A stretch of DNA of 64,000 bases from Chloroflexota bacterium (GCA_013112685.1 JABFGC010000002.1:692902-756901); one strand, 5' to 3'; counted from the stretch's first letter, positions 19,228 through 28,136 are shown. The notes: generated by a model not told the origin, from the letters alone. Translations and numbers: made by a program.

Positions 19228-19731
19228 CTATGCCGATCGTTTGACGGCTGGCAGTTGAATGTATAAATTTCCGTTTTCGATTTTTGTTATATATTCATCC
19301 AACGGACGGGGTGGGGGACCGCTGCGGACATCGCCCATCAGATTGAAGTGTCCATCATGGCAGGGGCTGACGTAATGTTGCTCGTCGGGATGCCAGGTCA
19401 CACGGCAGCCCAGATGGGTGCAAATATCCGAAAAGACCCGTACTTCGGTTTCGCTTCTTCTGACAACATACATGCCGTAATTGGTTGCCGTTCGTTCCCA
19501 GCCGTTGACTTTTGTGCGGGTAAATTCAAAACGGGTCGGCACTCCGATCGGATATTTTTCGAGCGGACCCAGGTCAATCGAAGCGGAGTCTTCTTCAGCG
19601 CGCAGGGAGGGTGACAGCAGGTATGCCACGGACGGCATCCCAATGATCGCGCCGATCAAGCCGCCAATGCTGATAACCGTTGCTTTGATAAAATCACGAC
19701 GTGAGAGTTGATTTCTGCCTGAAGCAGACAT
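19228..19731 (-). CDS. Rieske [2Fe-2S] protein with Tat signal (QcrA-like)
   Basis: 167 residues from ATG 19731, chosen over the upstream in-frame ATG at 19761 because AGGAGA precedes it by four bases. Signal: LSRRDFIKATVISIGGLIG, a Tat signal that likely stays as a membrane anchor. The cluster-binding residues are CTHLGC and, 15 residues later, CHDGHF. This is the pattern of cytochrome bc-type Rieske proteins, exposed outside the membrane as electron carrier. No cytochrome b gene is nearby, so the partner is unclear; the c-type cytochrome at 26.2 kb and the multicopper oxidase at 21.0 kb are candidates. Confidence 0.9.
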   Translation of the reverse strand: MSASGRNQLSRRDFIKATVISIGGLIGAIIGMPSVAYLLSPSLRAEEDSASIDLGPLEKYPIGVPTRFEFTRTKVNGWERTATNYGMYVVRRSETEVRVFSDICTHLGCRVTWHPDEQHYVSPCHDGHFNLMGDVRSGPPPRPLDEYITKIENGNLYIQLPAVKRSA

Positions 19732-19745
19732 ATTGTCTCCTGTTT

Positions 19746-20219
19746 TTATTGCAATTCCCATTCGAATATACGAGACGGAACATCCACGTCCGTTATCGTG
19801 AGCGTGAGTTTGCCGGCGCCTTCGAGGATGGATTTGCCGTCCTTCAGGGCTGGGAAAATTAGTTTACCTGTGACATGATGACCGCCGCGCGGCGCGTCCC
19901 AAAGTGTGGCTTGTACCGTGATCCCCGTATCGGTGGTGAGGGTGGCGAGAACCGCCAGATCCATACTCAGGTCAACCGAGTGAGTGTCCAGGACGACATC
20001 AAATTCCAGTGTGTCGGCAGGCGCGTCCAGATTAAGCGGCGTCGCTTCGACGGTTACTGAACCTTGCGAATCAATGATGGTAATGGAGGGATTTGAGGGT
20101 GAAGAAACCTCTGTCGAAACGGGAGCAGGCTCAGGCGGAGTCTGATCCGAAGAGGAGGCGGAACAGGCGGCTAGAATCAAGGAGGTAGTCAAAAGCAAGG
20201 GAAGCAGGAAACGTCTCAT
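19746..20219 (-). CDS. Lipoprotein with DTHSVDL/GGHH motif, unknown function
   Basis: 157 residues: lipoprotein signal (TTSLILAACS), an acidic Ser/Pro-rich linker, then a compact beta-rich domain with VVLDTHSVDLSMDLAVLA, ATLWDAPRGGHHVTG and KLIFP. The His/Asp-rich motif suggests metal binding. It lies between the Rieske gene (14-base gap) and a four-helix membrane protein gene (4-base overlap), so it is probably part of an envelope metal or redox unit. I do not know a named function. Confidence 0.75.
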   Translation of the reverse strand: MRRFLLPLLLTTSLILAACSASSSDQTPPEPAPVSTEVSSPSNPSITIIDSQGSVTVEATPLNLDAPADTLEFDVVLDTHSVDLSMDLAVLATLTTDTGITVQATLWDAPRGGHHVTGKLIFPALKDGKSILEGAGKLTLTITDVDVPSRIFEWELQ

Positions 20220-20707
20220 TTGGTCTCCAAAAGAGCGGGTTGTAATCTTTGAACTGGTTGAAATTTCTTGCGTTCACGATAAAGAACGATCAGCATAATG
20301 ACGATGCCAACGATTTCCGTGCCAAGACCTACTAGCATAAACGGGCGCTGATAACGCGTGAGGAAAGTGGCGGCGGCGCTCACGCCGAGGATGGGAAGCA
20401 CATCGGTGACGTGGTGCAAACAGCAAGCCACCATCGCCGTTACGGAGGTGCCACCGCTGGTTCCCATCACTGCGCCCGCATGACCTGTAGATGTAGCAGG
20501 GATAAACAGGCGGAAGCGCAGAATGGAATAGAGCGCGGCTTGGATCCCAAAGGCGATCCAGATTGGGACGACATACCAGCGGTTGAGCGCGAACTGACTG
20601 GCGGCGTACTCCCAACCCTGCGCCCAGGTGATGATGCCAAAATAGACTCCCGCGATGAGCGCCAAACCGAGCAGGAAAGCAAAGGAAGGAATGAGATAAC
20701 GTTTCAT
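20216..20707 (-). CDS. Four-helix membrane protein with CCLHH motif
   Basis: 163 residues from ATG 20707 (AAGGAG 7 bases upstream; longer in-frame starts lack one). About four membrane helices. The third region carries GTSGGTSVTAMVACCLHHVTD, a Cys-Cys-x-His-His motif inside the membrane suited to soft-metal or haem binding. It heads the minus-strand set and is transcribed away from the multicopper oxidase gene. A metal-related role is inferred from the motif and neighbours only. Confidence 0.75.
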   Translation of the reverse strand: MKRYLIPSFAFLLGLALIAGVYFGIITWAQGWEYAASQFALNRWYVVPIWIAFGIQAALYSILRFRLFIPATSTGHAGAVMGTSGGTSVTAMVACCLHHVTDVLPILGVSAAATFLTRYQRPFMLVGLGTEIVGIVIMLIVLYRERKKFQPVQRLQPALLETK

Positions 20708-20927
20708 CACGATCTCCTTTTCTTTATCATAGCCTGTGTGTCCTGCGTCGTCTTGCGCCAGATTGCGGATGGGGGCTATGAGCAATCTGGCTTATGCGAT
20801 TCATCATGGTTGAAGTATGATTTCGTAATTGTTTGTCGAAACAGGCGATTCCGCGTATTTACAAATTTTTCAGCGATGGTTTATAAAACCTCGCGACCTT
20901 CACCACACTTGCGCGCTGTGACAGGGG

Positions 20928-20961
20928 ACGCTTTTATAGGCAAAATTGCCTATAAAAGCGT
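20928..20961. promoter_or_regulatory. 15-bp perfect palindrome in a divergent promoter region
   Basis: Arms 20928-20942 and 20947-20961 (ACGCTTTTATAGGCA) with a 4-base AAAT loop. It lies between the divergent starts of the membrane-protein set (20707) and the multicopper oxidase (21040), a position fitting an operator for a dimeric regulator. It could also form a transcript hairpin. Confidence 0.45.
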
Positions 20962-21039
20962 GCGTAAAATGGCGCTATCAACGAGCGGAAGAGTTTCTTA
21001 TATTTGGGCGTCAACCATCCAATTCACATGAGGAGAAAC

Positions 21040-22116
21040 ATGAGAAGAATTTTAGTACCTGCTTTAATCAACCTTGCATTGATCTTATCGGCGTGTGCGC
21101 CTTCCACCGACGCAAATCCAGGGAATGAAATGCCGATGAGCGGAAATGATCAATCCATGATGACCGCCACGCCGGGCAGCATGACTATGGATAACCCCGA
21201 AGCGGCGCACATGATGGAGCCGATCACTGCTCCAAACGTCCAGCCTGCCACCGGGACCGAAGGCGGTCAGCCGCTGGAATTTCGTGAAGAGAACGGAGTG
21301 AAGGTCTTTGAGTTGACCACCAAAGCCGTCCAATGGGAGATTTTGGATGGGGTGACTGTGACCGCCTACACCTATAACGGAACCGTGCCGGGACCGATGA
21401 TCCGCGTCACGGAGGGCGATCAGGTTCGCATCATAGTCAAGAACGAGTTGCCCGACCCAACGACCATCCACTGGCATGGTGTCGAAGTCCCCAACGCGAT
21501 GGACGGCGTACCTGACATGACGCAGGCGCCCATCCAGCCCGGCGAGACATTCACCTATGAGTTCACAGCCAAACCCGCAGGCACGTTCATGTATCACTCG
21601 CATTTTGAAGGCGATGTGCAGGTGAGCGCGGGGTTATATGCGCCGTTCATCATTGACCCGAAGGAGCCCGAAGCCAACCCGCCAGCGGTGGACAAGGTTT
21701 TGATGATTTCTGAATCGCTGTTAATTAATGGGCAGACCTACGCCCCGATGCCGATGAGCGGCATGGAGCCGAATTACTTCACGATCAACGGCAAGGCATT
21801 CCCCGCCACGGAGACGATCACTGTAAAGAAGGGTGATCTTGTCCGCTTGCGCTTCATCGGGATTGGTCAGTTCATTCACCCCATGCACCTGCACGGAGTC
21901 CCGTTCAAGATCGTGGCGACCGATGGACATCCCGTTCCCGAAGCGGCGCAGTTGACCAAGGATACGGTCAGCGTCGCCCCGGGCGAACGGTATGACATCG
22001 AGTTCGTCGCCACGGAAACAGGTCAATGGATGCTGCACTGTCACATCCTGCACCACACCACCAACGACAACGTGGAGCCGGGCGGCTTGATGCTGGTGAT
22101 TAACGTCGTTGAATAA
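21040..22116 (+). CDS. Two-domain multicopper oxidase, lipoprotein
   Basis: 358 residues from ATG 21040 (AGGAGA upstream); lipobox LSAC19. A Met-rich N-terminal stretch (MPMSGNDQSMM, GSMTMDN, HMMEP) probably binds copper. Two cupredoxin domains follow with all copper-ligand clusters: IHWHGVEV, MYHSHFEG, HPMHLHGVPF and WMLHCHILHHT. The HCHILHH pattern is that of laccase or copper-nitrite-reductase relatives; the usual axial Met after it is not obvious. Probable role: periplasmic or surface copper oxidation and detoxification; laccase-like or nitrite reductase activity remains possible. It starts a plus-strand set with a YtkA/FixH-like lipoprotein and a DUF2085 protein. Confidence 0.9.
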   Translation: MRRILVPALINLALILSACAPSTDANPGNEMPMSGNDQSMMTATPGSMTMDNPEAAHMMEPITAPNVQPATGTEGGQPLEFREENGVKVFELTTKAVQWEILDGVTVTAYTYNGTVPGPMIRVTEGDQVRIIVKNELPDPTTIHWHGVEVPNAMDGVPDMTQAPIQPGETFTYEFTAKPAGTFMYHSHFEGDVQVSAGLYAPFIIDPKEPEANPPAVDKVLMISESLLINGQTYAPMPMSGMEPNYFTINGKAFPATETITVKKGDLVRLRFIGIGQFIHPMHLHGVPFKIVATDGHPVPEAAQLTKDTVSVAPGERYDIEFVATETGQWMLHCHILHHTTNDNVEPGGLMLVINVVE

Positions 22117-22143
22117 TTTATTTGCCAATGGAGAGAGTATAGA

Positions 22144-22539
22144 ATGCGTTACAAGTTGATCTTTACCAGTATGCTCGTATTGATATCCGTCCTGTTGGCG
22201 GCTTGTGGGAGCGCAGCGACACCCGCTGCCACGACTCCGGCAAAGCCAGTCAACATCAAAGTCGAAACCAATCCCAACCCCGCCATGATGGGCGACATGG
22301 AAGTGATTTTCACGATCACTGACGCAAGCGGCAATCCCATCGAAGGCGCGACGGTGGACGTCTCTGTTGACCATACCGATATGACCGGGATGGGGATGAG
22401 CGGCGTCGCCACCGAACAGGGGAGCGGCAGATATGCCATCAGTGCCAACTTCAGCATGAGCGGCAACTGGAAATTGACTGTTTACGTCCGCAAGGATGGA
22501 TTGGATTACAAGAAAGAGATTGATCTGTCGGTCCAATAG
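22144..22539 (+). CDS. YtkA/FixH-like lipoprotein
   Basis: 131 residues: lipoprotein signal (LVLISVLLAACG), an Ala/Thr/Pro linker and a single Ig-like domain (PAMMGDMEVIFTITDASGNPIEGATVDV ending in YVRKDGLDYKKEID-type strand). Met/His residues cluster in DHTDMTGMGMSG, as in copper-handling relatives. It lies 27 bases after the multicopper oxidase and is followed by a strong stem-loop. A copper chaperone or delivery role is inferred. Confidence 0.75.
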   Translation: MRYKLIFTSMLVLISVLLAACGSAATPAATTPAKPVNIKVETNPNPAMMGDMEVIFTITDASGNPIEGATVDVSVDHTDMTGMGMSGVATEQGSGRYAISANFSMSGNWKLTVYVRKDGLDYKKEIDLSVQ

Positions 22540-22544
22540 AAGCG

Positions 22545-22574
22545 AGTGGCGGGAGGAGAATTCCTCCCGCCACT
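22545..22574 (+). terminator. Strong stem-loop after the YtkA-like gene
   Basis: Perfect 13-bp stem 22545-22557/22562-22574 (AGTGGCGGGAGGA) with a GAAT loop. No T-run follows, so it may slow or protect the transcript rather than end it. Confidence 0.55.
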
Positions 22575-22599
22575 GCGTCAATAGGATATAAGGAGTTTC

Positions 22600-23367
22600 A
22601 TGTCAACAGCGGTCACTCACGCTCAACCAGCAAAGTTGTTCGCCGACTGGCTGTCGCGCAACTGGTTTGCGGTCTTCCTGTTTGTCTACGGCTTGTGGGT
22701 GTTCACTCCTTTTCTCGCGCCCCTCTTCATGCGCATTGGATGGGAGGGAGCGGGAAGAGCGACCTACTTCATCTATTCCTTTTTCTGCCATCAATTGCCG
22801 GAACGTTCCTACTTCCTGTTTGGGCAGAAGACCATGTACTCGCTAGCCGAGATTCAAGCCGCATGGGAAAATACGATCAACCCGCTGATTCTGCGAAAGT
22901 TCATCGGGAATGAAACGATGGGCTGGAAGATTGCCTGGTCCGACCGCATGATCTCGTTTTACACCAGTGTGTGGGTGTTCGCCGTAGCATGGTATCCATT
23001 CCGCAGAAAAATCAAGCCGATGTCATGGTGGGGATTTATCTTGCTTCTACTGCCCCTCGCGATAGATGGCGGCACTCACGCCATCAGTGATCTGGCAGGG
23101 ATCGGGCAGGGTTTTCGCGATACAAATCAATGGCTGGTGACATTGACGAACAATGCCCTCCCAGCGGCATTTTATGCGGGCGACGCGCTCGGCTCGTTCA
23201 ACTCCCTCATGCGCCTCGCCACTGGACCGCTTGCTGGTCTTGCCATCGCCTGGCTTGCCTTCCCTTACATTTTTCTAACTCAAACCTATAACCAACAACT
23301 GGCTGAGTTAAATTATGCCAAAGTCATCGAGCAAATCAAAAGCCAAAATCCGCGTGCTTCTGGCTGA
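22600..23367 (+). CDS. DUF2085 membrane protein
   Basis: 255 residues, about five to six membrane helices. The family motif FFCHQLPERSYFLFG is present, together with DGGTHAISD in a later helix. Start ATG 22600 follows AAGGAG. Function unknown; members are often found beside respiratory or metal genes. Its 3' end overlaps the next gene by 53 bases. Confidence 0.85.
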   Translation: MSTAVTHAQPAKLFADWLSRNWFAVFLFVYGLWVFTPFLAPLFMRIGWEGAGRATYFIYSFFCHQLPERSYFLFGQKTMYSLAEIQAAWENTINPLILRKFIGNETMGWKIAWSDRMISFYTSVWVFAVAWYPFRRKIKPMSWWGFILLLLPLAIDGGTHAISDLAGIGQGFRDTNQWLVTLTNNALPAAFYAGDALGSFNSLMRLATGPLAGLAIAWLAFPYIFLTQTYNQQLAELNYAKVIEQIKSQNPRASG

Positions 23368-24004
23368 CGATCACCACATCGTCCGCGCTGGGATTCGCCA
23401 ACTGCTCGAAAGCGCGGGCGATTTGCAGGTCATTGCCGAGGCGGGCGACGGCGAAGAGGCGCAGGCTCTCATCAAAAAGCATAAGCCTGACGTCGCCGTG
23501 CTGGACATCCAAATGCCCAAAGCCAGCGGCATCGAAGTCACGCGCTGGGTGCGCGCCCATATGCCCGAGGTGGGTGTGTTGATCCTCACCGCGTATAATG
23601 ACGATCCCTACGTAATGGCTGTCCTGCAGGCGGGCGCAAACGGATTTGTGCTCAAAACCGCCCAAGCCGATGAACTCGTTCAATCGGTGCGTGATGTGAA
23701 CGAGGGCAGGTCCGCGCTCGATCCTGTGGTCACGCGCAAATTGATGTCGAATCTGTTCAAGCGCCCTGAAACCGTAGCCCCCGAGCCGCTCACGGATCGT
23801 GAAATGGACGTGCTGCGTCTTGCTGCCAAAGGATACACCAACAAATCCATCGGCGTTCAATTGGGCATCAGCGACCGCACTGTTCAAGGGCATTTGGCGC
23901 ATATTTTCGACAAGATGCATGCCTCCAGCCGCACCGAGGCGGTGATGCGCGCCGTATCGCTCGGCTGGATTTCACAAGATACCGCACAGATTTCAGAAGA
24001 ATAA
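23315..24004 (+). CDS. LuxR/NarL-family response regulator
   Basis: 229 residues. Receiver domain with D18-D19 and phospho-acceptor D64 (VAVLDIQMP), Thr in LILTAYN and Lys in VLKTAQ. C-terminal helix-turn-helix of LuxR type: LTDREMDVLRLAAKGYTNKSIG and ISDRTVQGHLAHIF. It starts within the end of the DUF2085 gene and ends four bases before the kinase gene, so the pair forms one two-component system. Targets are unknown; the copper and redox genes around it are obvious candidates. Confidence 0.93.
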   Translation: MPKSSSKSKAKIRVLLADDHHIVRAGIRQLLESAGDLQVIAEAGDGEEAQALIKKHKPDVAVLDIQMPKASGIEVTRWVRAHMPEVGVLILTAYNDDPYVMAVLQAGANGFVLKTAQADELVQSVRDVNEGRSALDPVVTRKLMSNLFKRPETVAPEPLTDREMDVLRLAAKGYTNKSIGVQLGISDRTVQGHLAHIFDKMHASSRTEAVMRAVSLGWISQDTAQISEE

Positions 24005-24008
24005 ACAG

Positions 24009-25745
24009 ATGATGAAGAGGTTCTTTCCAAGCTGGCGCGGTCTTGCCCAATTATTCGCAGTTACAGTTCTACCGCTTACGATCCTTCTGTTGATTATTGC
24101 GTTCGGCAGTGTAACTCTTCATCAAAGGGATATGCGGGACCTCGTCGGCGAACGCGATGAACGCGCGGTTCAATCCGCCGCAGCCGCGCTCGAATCTGAA
24201 TTGCATCATCGCCTGGCAGCGATTTCCAGCATGGTCGCCTATGCAGATGCAACCAGTGATCTGACGATTGATAAAATCCTCGCTGCGTCAACCGATCTGA
24301 CGTCGGATTTCGACGGGGGAGTGGCATTCCTGGATCTGGATGGACGTTTGATAGCAAATACGAGTCATGACGGACTTTGGGATTGGGTCGCGCAAAATAC
24401 TAGAAACCTCCGCATCGCCTCTTCCTCGGACCTCGATCCTATCTTCTCCAACCCATTCATGGATCCAAACTCGAATCACACCTTCGTTATTATCTCGATT
24501 TACTCGCCACCCCTCGACGCGATCGCGGCTGGGGCGTTCTCGCCTGAAGCGCTTGCCACGCAGACGCTCTCGGCATCCTATCCTCCTGGCAGTCAAGTCA
24601 CAATCTATCTCGTGGATTCATCACGCCGTGTTCTCTTTTTCAGCGGCGCGCCCGAGACCCGCAGTCTGTCTGCCGATCACCCGGGTGTGGCAGAGGCTTT
24701 ACGCGGCGAAAGCGGGACACGTTACGTCCAGGCGGATGACAGCGAACATGTGATTGCCTACAGCCCCATTCCCTCGACTGGTTGGGCGCTCATCACAGAG
24801 GAAGCCTGGCAGGCAGTGATCAGCCCCTCGCTGCAAATCACCCAGATGGCGCCATTGGTGCTTGTGCCTGCCTTCATCCTTGCGCTGGTTGCATTGTGGT
24901 TTGGGGCAAAGCAGATCGTCCAGCCTCTGCAACAACTGGAAGCAAAGTCTGCGGCGCTGGCGTGGGGCGACTTCGACGCCATCAAAAAATCGGTGGGCGG
25001 GATTTCGGAAGTGCGTCACCTGCAAATGGAATTGGAGGAGATGGCGCGCAAGGTGCAGGCTGCGCAGGAGGGATTGCACGACTACATCGGCGCGATCACA
25101 TCGGCGCAGGAGGAGGAACGCAACCGCCTCGCCCGTGAACTGCATGACGATACCATTCAGGCGGTCATCGCCCTCAAGCAGCGCGTGCAGCTCGCGCACA
25201 AGTCTGTCAAGACCGAGAACGGACATCAGGCTCTCAGAGAACTCGAAACGCTTGCCGAGCAGACCATCGAAAACCTTCGGCGTTTGACGCGCGCCCTGCG
25301 CCCAATTTATCTTGAGGATTTGGGTCTTGTCACCGCGCTCGAAATGCTGGGGCGCGAGACCAGCCAGGCGAATCACCTGGATGTGGAGTTTCATCAGTCG
25401 GGGCAGGAGCGCCGCCTGCCGCGTGAAGTGGAGTTGGCGTTGTACCGAATCGCGCAGGAAGCGTTGAATAATGTCGTGCGTCACGCCAGGGCAAAGCGTG
25501 CCGCGTTATCCATTGCGTTCGACAAGGAAATCCAATTGGAGGTGACCGACGATGGTGTTGGCTTTAGTGTGCCGAAAAGCCCCACCGACTTTGCGCCGAG
25601 CGGACACTTCGGGCTGCTGGGGATGAGGGAACGGGCTGATTTGATCGGCGCCAGGCTGGAGGTCGAGAGTGAAGCGGGGCGCGGCACGCGGCTTATCGTC
25701 CATGTGCCGTTCCCGTCTCGTCATCCCAGAAAGAAGGTTGGTTAA
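24009..25745 (+). CDS. Sensor histidine kinase (HisKA_3 type)
   Basis: 578 residues. Membrane helix near 13-35, an extracellular sensor domain of about 250 residues (Cache-like, two-part), a second helix near 280-300, HAMP linker (IVQPLQQLEAKSAALAWGDF), then the NarX-type dimerisation motif RLARELHDDTIQAVIALKQR with the phospho-accepting His, and the ATP-binding domain: IAQEALNNVVRHARA, DDGVGF and GHFGLLGMRERA. It pairs with the regulator directly upstream. The extracellular location of the sensor fits monitoring of an envelope signal. Confidence 0.93.
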   Translation: MMKRFFPSWRGLAQLFAVTVLPLTILLLIIAFGSVTLHQRDMRDLVGERDERAVQSAAAALESELHHRLAAISSMVAYADATSDLTIDKILAASTDLTSDFDGGVAFLDLDGRLIANTSHDGLWDWVAQNTRNLRIASSSDLDPIFSNPFMDPNSNHTFVIISIYSPPLDAIAAGAFSPEALATQTLSASYPPGSQVTIYLVDSSRRVLFFSGAPETRSLSADHPGVAEALRGESGTRYVQADDSEHVIAYSPIPSTGWALITEEAWQAVISPSLQITQMAPLVLVPAFILALVALWFGAKQIVQPLQQLEAKSAALAWGDFDAIKKSVGGISEVRHLQMELEEMARKVQAAQEGLHDYIGAITSAQEEERNRLARELHDDTIQAVIALKQRVQLAHKSVKTENGHQALRELETLAEQTIENLRRLTRALRPIYLEDLGLVTALEMLGRETSQANHLDVEFHQSGQERRLPREVELALYRIAQEALNNVVRHARAKRAALSIAFDKEIQLEVTDDGVGFSVPKSPTDFAPSGHFGLLGMRERADLIGARLEVESEAGRGTRLIVHVPFPSRHPRKKVG

Positions 25746-25789
25746 CATTCGTTTAGAGGTTTCCCATAACGAGAAGCAGGCATGTTACA

Positions 25790-26134
25790 ATGAATCCAAA
25801 CATGACCGGAAAAATACGATTTGCGTGGCTATTTAATTTCGCGCTGGGATGGTTGCTCCTGTCTGGGCTTTTTTATATGCCGACCATGCAGGCTGGGCAC
25901 ATGGATGCAATATCGGGGGCAGGTTTGTTCCATGCCACCAGAGCATCCGAAGGACGAGATGCGCCAACCCCGTGTTGCAGCGATGCGATCGGTTCCCTGG
26001 TTATGGCATGCGGCATCCTTCTGCCGCATTCTGCTTGCGCAACTCTTGTTGGGGGGACACAACGAGTTGCATTGTTACCCTTTTTCGTTCACATAACTTA
26101 CCGTTCCATCATCATTCCGCCTCCCAAGATCTAA
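25790..26134 (+). CDS. Small membrane protein with Cys pair, unknown
   Basis: 114 residues beginning MNPNMTGKIRFAWLFNF, with one clear N-terminal membrane helix (FNFALGWLLLSGLFYMPTM), then a His/Cys part (ATRASEGRDAPTPCCSD, MACGILLPHSAC) and a final hydrophobic segment. It follows the kinase by 44 bases. The Cys and His residues could bind metal. No recognised family; other frames over this stretch are weaker. Confidence 0.5.
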   Translation: MNPNMTGKIRFAWLFNFALGWLLLSGLFYMPTMQAGHMDAISGAGLFHATRASEGRDAPTPCCSDAIGSLVMACGILLPHSACATLVGGTQRVALLPFFVHITYRSIIIPPPKI

Positions 26135-26183
26135 ACAATTCAGTGCTTCCCATTTGAGGTTGCAATCAAAAGGGTTGTAGTTT

Positions 26184-26717
26184 TTGATGCTGCTGATGCG
26201 CGAATTTGCCATCAGACGTGAGGTGTTCTATAGGATGAGAGAACGAAATTTTTTGTGGCTCGCAGGTCTGGCTTTGCTGGTCATCGCCCTGTTCCTGACC
26301 GATTCACAGGTGATTCCTGGCGGTCAGCCGGTCGTGATCAATCAAACCGCGGTTCCGCCCGCGCCGCCTTTGGATTCAGAAAAAGTGGCGCAGGGCGCAA
26401 TTCTGTACGCTCAATACTGCGCGAAGTGTCACGGCGAAAACCTGGAAGGCTCGCTGAACTGGAAGCGGGCATTGCCGGACGGGTCGCTCCCGCCTCCGCC
26501 GCATGACAGTTCAGGTCACACCTGGCATCATCCCGACGAACTCCTGATCCACATTATCGCGAATGGCGGCGACCGCGCCTACAACTCAAAGATGCCCGCC
26601 TTCAAGGATCAACTCAACCGGGAGGAAATTGCCGCCATCCTTGAATTCATCAAGAGCAGGTGGGGCAGGGAAGAGCGTGAATACCAATGGTGGGTCACGG
26701 TCAGACCAAACCCATGA
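26184..26717 (+). CDS. Membrane-anchored class I cytochrome c
   Basis: 177 residues from ATG 26184; the internal ATG at 26235 ([11 protein letters not shown]) gives a more typical signal-anchor but neither has a strong ribosome-binding site. One N-terminal membrane helix ([16 protein letters not shown]), then haem motif CAKCH in [16 protein letters not shown] and distal Met ligand in [10 protein letters not shown]. Located outside the membrane as electron carrier. Needs CcmF/CcmH-type maturation, which is encoded at 44.5-49 kb of the same region. Confidence 0.88.
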   Translation: MMLLMREFAIRREVFYRMRERNFLWLAGLALLVIALFLTDSQVIPGGQPVVINQTAVPPAPPLDSEKVAQGAILYAQYCAKCHGENLEGSLNWKRALPDGSLPPPPHDSSGHTWHHPDELLIHIIANGGDRAYNSKMPAFKDQLNREEIAAILEFIKSRWGREEREYQWWVTVRPNP

Positions 26718-26739
26718 TTATTTATTTTAGGAGTGTGAA

Positions 26740-27318
26740 ATGACTCAAAAATCAGGCAAACGTGAACAAATGCGTTCCCGCCAGCGCCGCGAGCGAATCC
26801 GAAACAGTCTCATTTGGGGCGGGCTGGGACTGGGAGCGCTCGTCGTAATCGGCGCGATCGTCTGGCAGGGTGTGCGCCCGCGTGCAGGCGAAGAAATACC
26901 GATTATGCAATCGGATCATATCCCGACGGACAGCGATCCCGGCGAATACAACTCGGACCCGCCCACTTCAGGTCCACATTATCCGGAAACTCTCACCGCA
27001 GGGTTTTTTGAAACTAACAACCACCCGTATCCTGCCGGTTATCTCGTGCACAATTTGGAGCATGGCTACGTTATCTTTTGGTATAACTGCGCCACTTTGG
27101 ACGAGGCTGCCTGCATAGACCTCAAATCCCAGATCAGAGCCGTGATGGATGAAGTAAACAACTTCAAAGTAATCGCCTATCCCTGGGATACACTGGATGT
27201 CCCTGTTGCGATGACATCCTGGGGACGCCTGCAAAAGATGCAGGTTTTCGACGCCTCGCAGGCGCGCACATTCTACAAGTCCAACCTCAACAAGTCGCCC
27301 GAACCCGGCGCGCCATAG
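26740..27318 (+). CDS. DUF3105 membrane-anchored protein
   Basis: 192 residues: basic N-terminus, one membrane helix (LGLGALVVIGAIVW), then the DUF3105 domain with PPTSGPHYPE, LVHNLEHGYVIFWYNC and KVIAYPW. The His-rich core (PHY, HNLEHG) suggests metal binding. AGGAG-type site before ATG 26740. It lies between the cytochrome c and the ccdA-like gene, each with short spacing, so one operon is likely. Function of the family is not known. Confidence 0.85.
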   Translation: MTQKSGKREQMRSRQRRERIRNSLIWGGLGLGALVVIGAIVWQGVRPRAGEEIPIMQSDHIPTDSDPGEYNSDPPTSGPHYPETLTAGFFETNNHPYPAGYLVHNLEHGYVIFWYNCATLDEAACIDLKSQIRAVMDEVNNFKVIAYPWDTLDVPVAMTSWGRLQKMQVFDASQARTFYKSNLNKSPEPGAP

Positions 27319-27328
27319 GAAATAAAAG

Positions 27329-28117
27329 ATGACTCAACCATCCCTCATCCCAGCCCTCTCCCAAAAGGAGAGAGGGAAACCTCAACCAAAAGAAATGCCG
27401 CGCCACTGGAAAGTCTTTGCTCACGCGCTGCTGTTCGTTCTCGGCTTCTCGCTGGTCTTCACGGTCGGCTGGGGCGGCGCAGTGACGGTCCTCGGTCAAC
27501 TGTTCGGGCAATACAAATTTGCATTGGGGCGCATCGGCGGTGTGATCGTCATCCTGTTCGGTCTGGCGACTTTGGACATCATCCGGATTCCTTGGTTCTA
27601 TGCCGACACGCGCCCCCAATATACGGGTCGGCGCGGGACTTACGGTGGCTCTGCCCTCATGGGCATTTTCTTCGCCGCAGGCTGGAGCCCGTGCATCGGG
27701 GCGACCCTCGGTGCCATCCTGACGATGGGCTTTAACCAGGATACGGTTGGGCGAGCCATGTGGCTGGCTTCCGGTTATTCGTTCGGATTGGGCATCCCGT
27801 TCCTGATCCTTGCTTTGGGACTGGAACGCGCCGCCGGCTGGGTCAAACGGATGAGGCGTTATCAGCGCGCATTCCAAATCGCCAGCGGCGTGTTGATCCT
27901 GATCATCGGGATCATGCTGTTCACCAATACGATGAGCCGCATCGCCATCTGGGCTTTCCAGAACGGGTTGTTCATTGATTTTTCCACGTACACTGCCACG
28001 CCGGGTTACCTGACAGCCATGCTCGCGGGATTATTGTCGTTCCTTTCGCCGTGCGTCCTGCCTTTGGTGCCAGCCTATCTCGGTTATCTGAGCGGGCACG
28101 CGCTGCAAGATTCGTAG
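27329..28117 (+). CDS. CcdA/DsbD-type thiol transporter, apparently circularly permuted
   Basis: 262 residues, about six membrane helices. CcdA proteins carry reductant from cytosolic thioredoxin across the membrane to thioredoxin-like proteins outside. Both Cys motifs are present but in reversed order. The protein opens with what is normally helix 2 (HALLFVLGFSLVF, about 32-44), then GWSPCIGATLG (about 118-128), and ends with the normal first helix, LAGLLSFLSPCVLPLVPAYL (about 231-250). The first 22 residues are encoded by a palindromic repeat (27341-27377) with no family similarity. DsbA-like and TlpA-like genes follow. Confidence 0.82.
   Translation: MTQPSLIPALSQKERGKPQPKEMPRHWKVFAHALLFVLGFSLVFTVGWGGAVTVLGQLFGQYKFALGRIGGVIVILFGLATLDIIRIPWFYADTRPQYTGRRGTYGGSALMGIFFAAGWSPCIGATLGAILTMGFNQDTVGRAMWLASGYSFGLGIPFLILALGLERAAGWVKRMRRYQRAFQIASGVLILIIGIMLFTNTMSRIAIWAFQNGLFIDFSTYTATPGYLTAMLAGLLSFLSPCVLPLVPAYLGYLSGHALQDS
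27341..27377. repeat. CCCTC..CCCTCTCCC repeat inside the ccdA-like N-terminus
   Basis: TCCCTCATCCCAGCCCTCTC followed by CCAAAAGGAGAGAGGGA; the CCCTCTCC and GGAGAGGG arms pair. It resembles the longer copy at 33366-33457. It encodes the non-family N-terminal residues of the permuted CcdA, so it may mark the rearrangement point. Confidence 0.6.
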
Positions 28118-28136
28118 ATTACAGGAAACAAATCTT

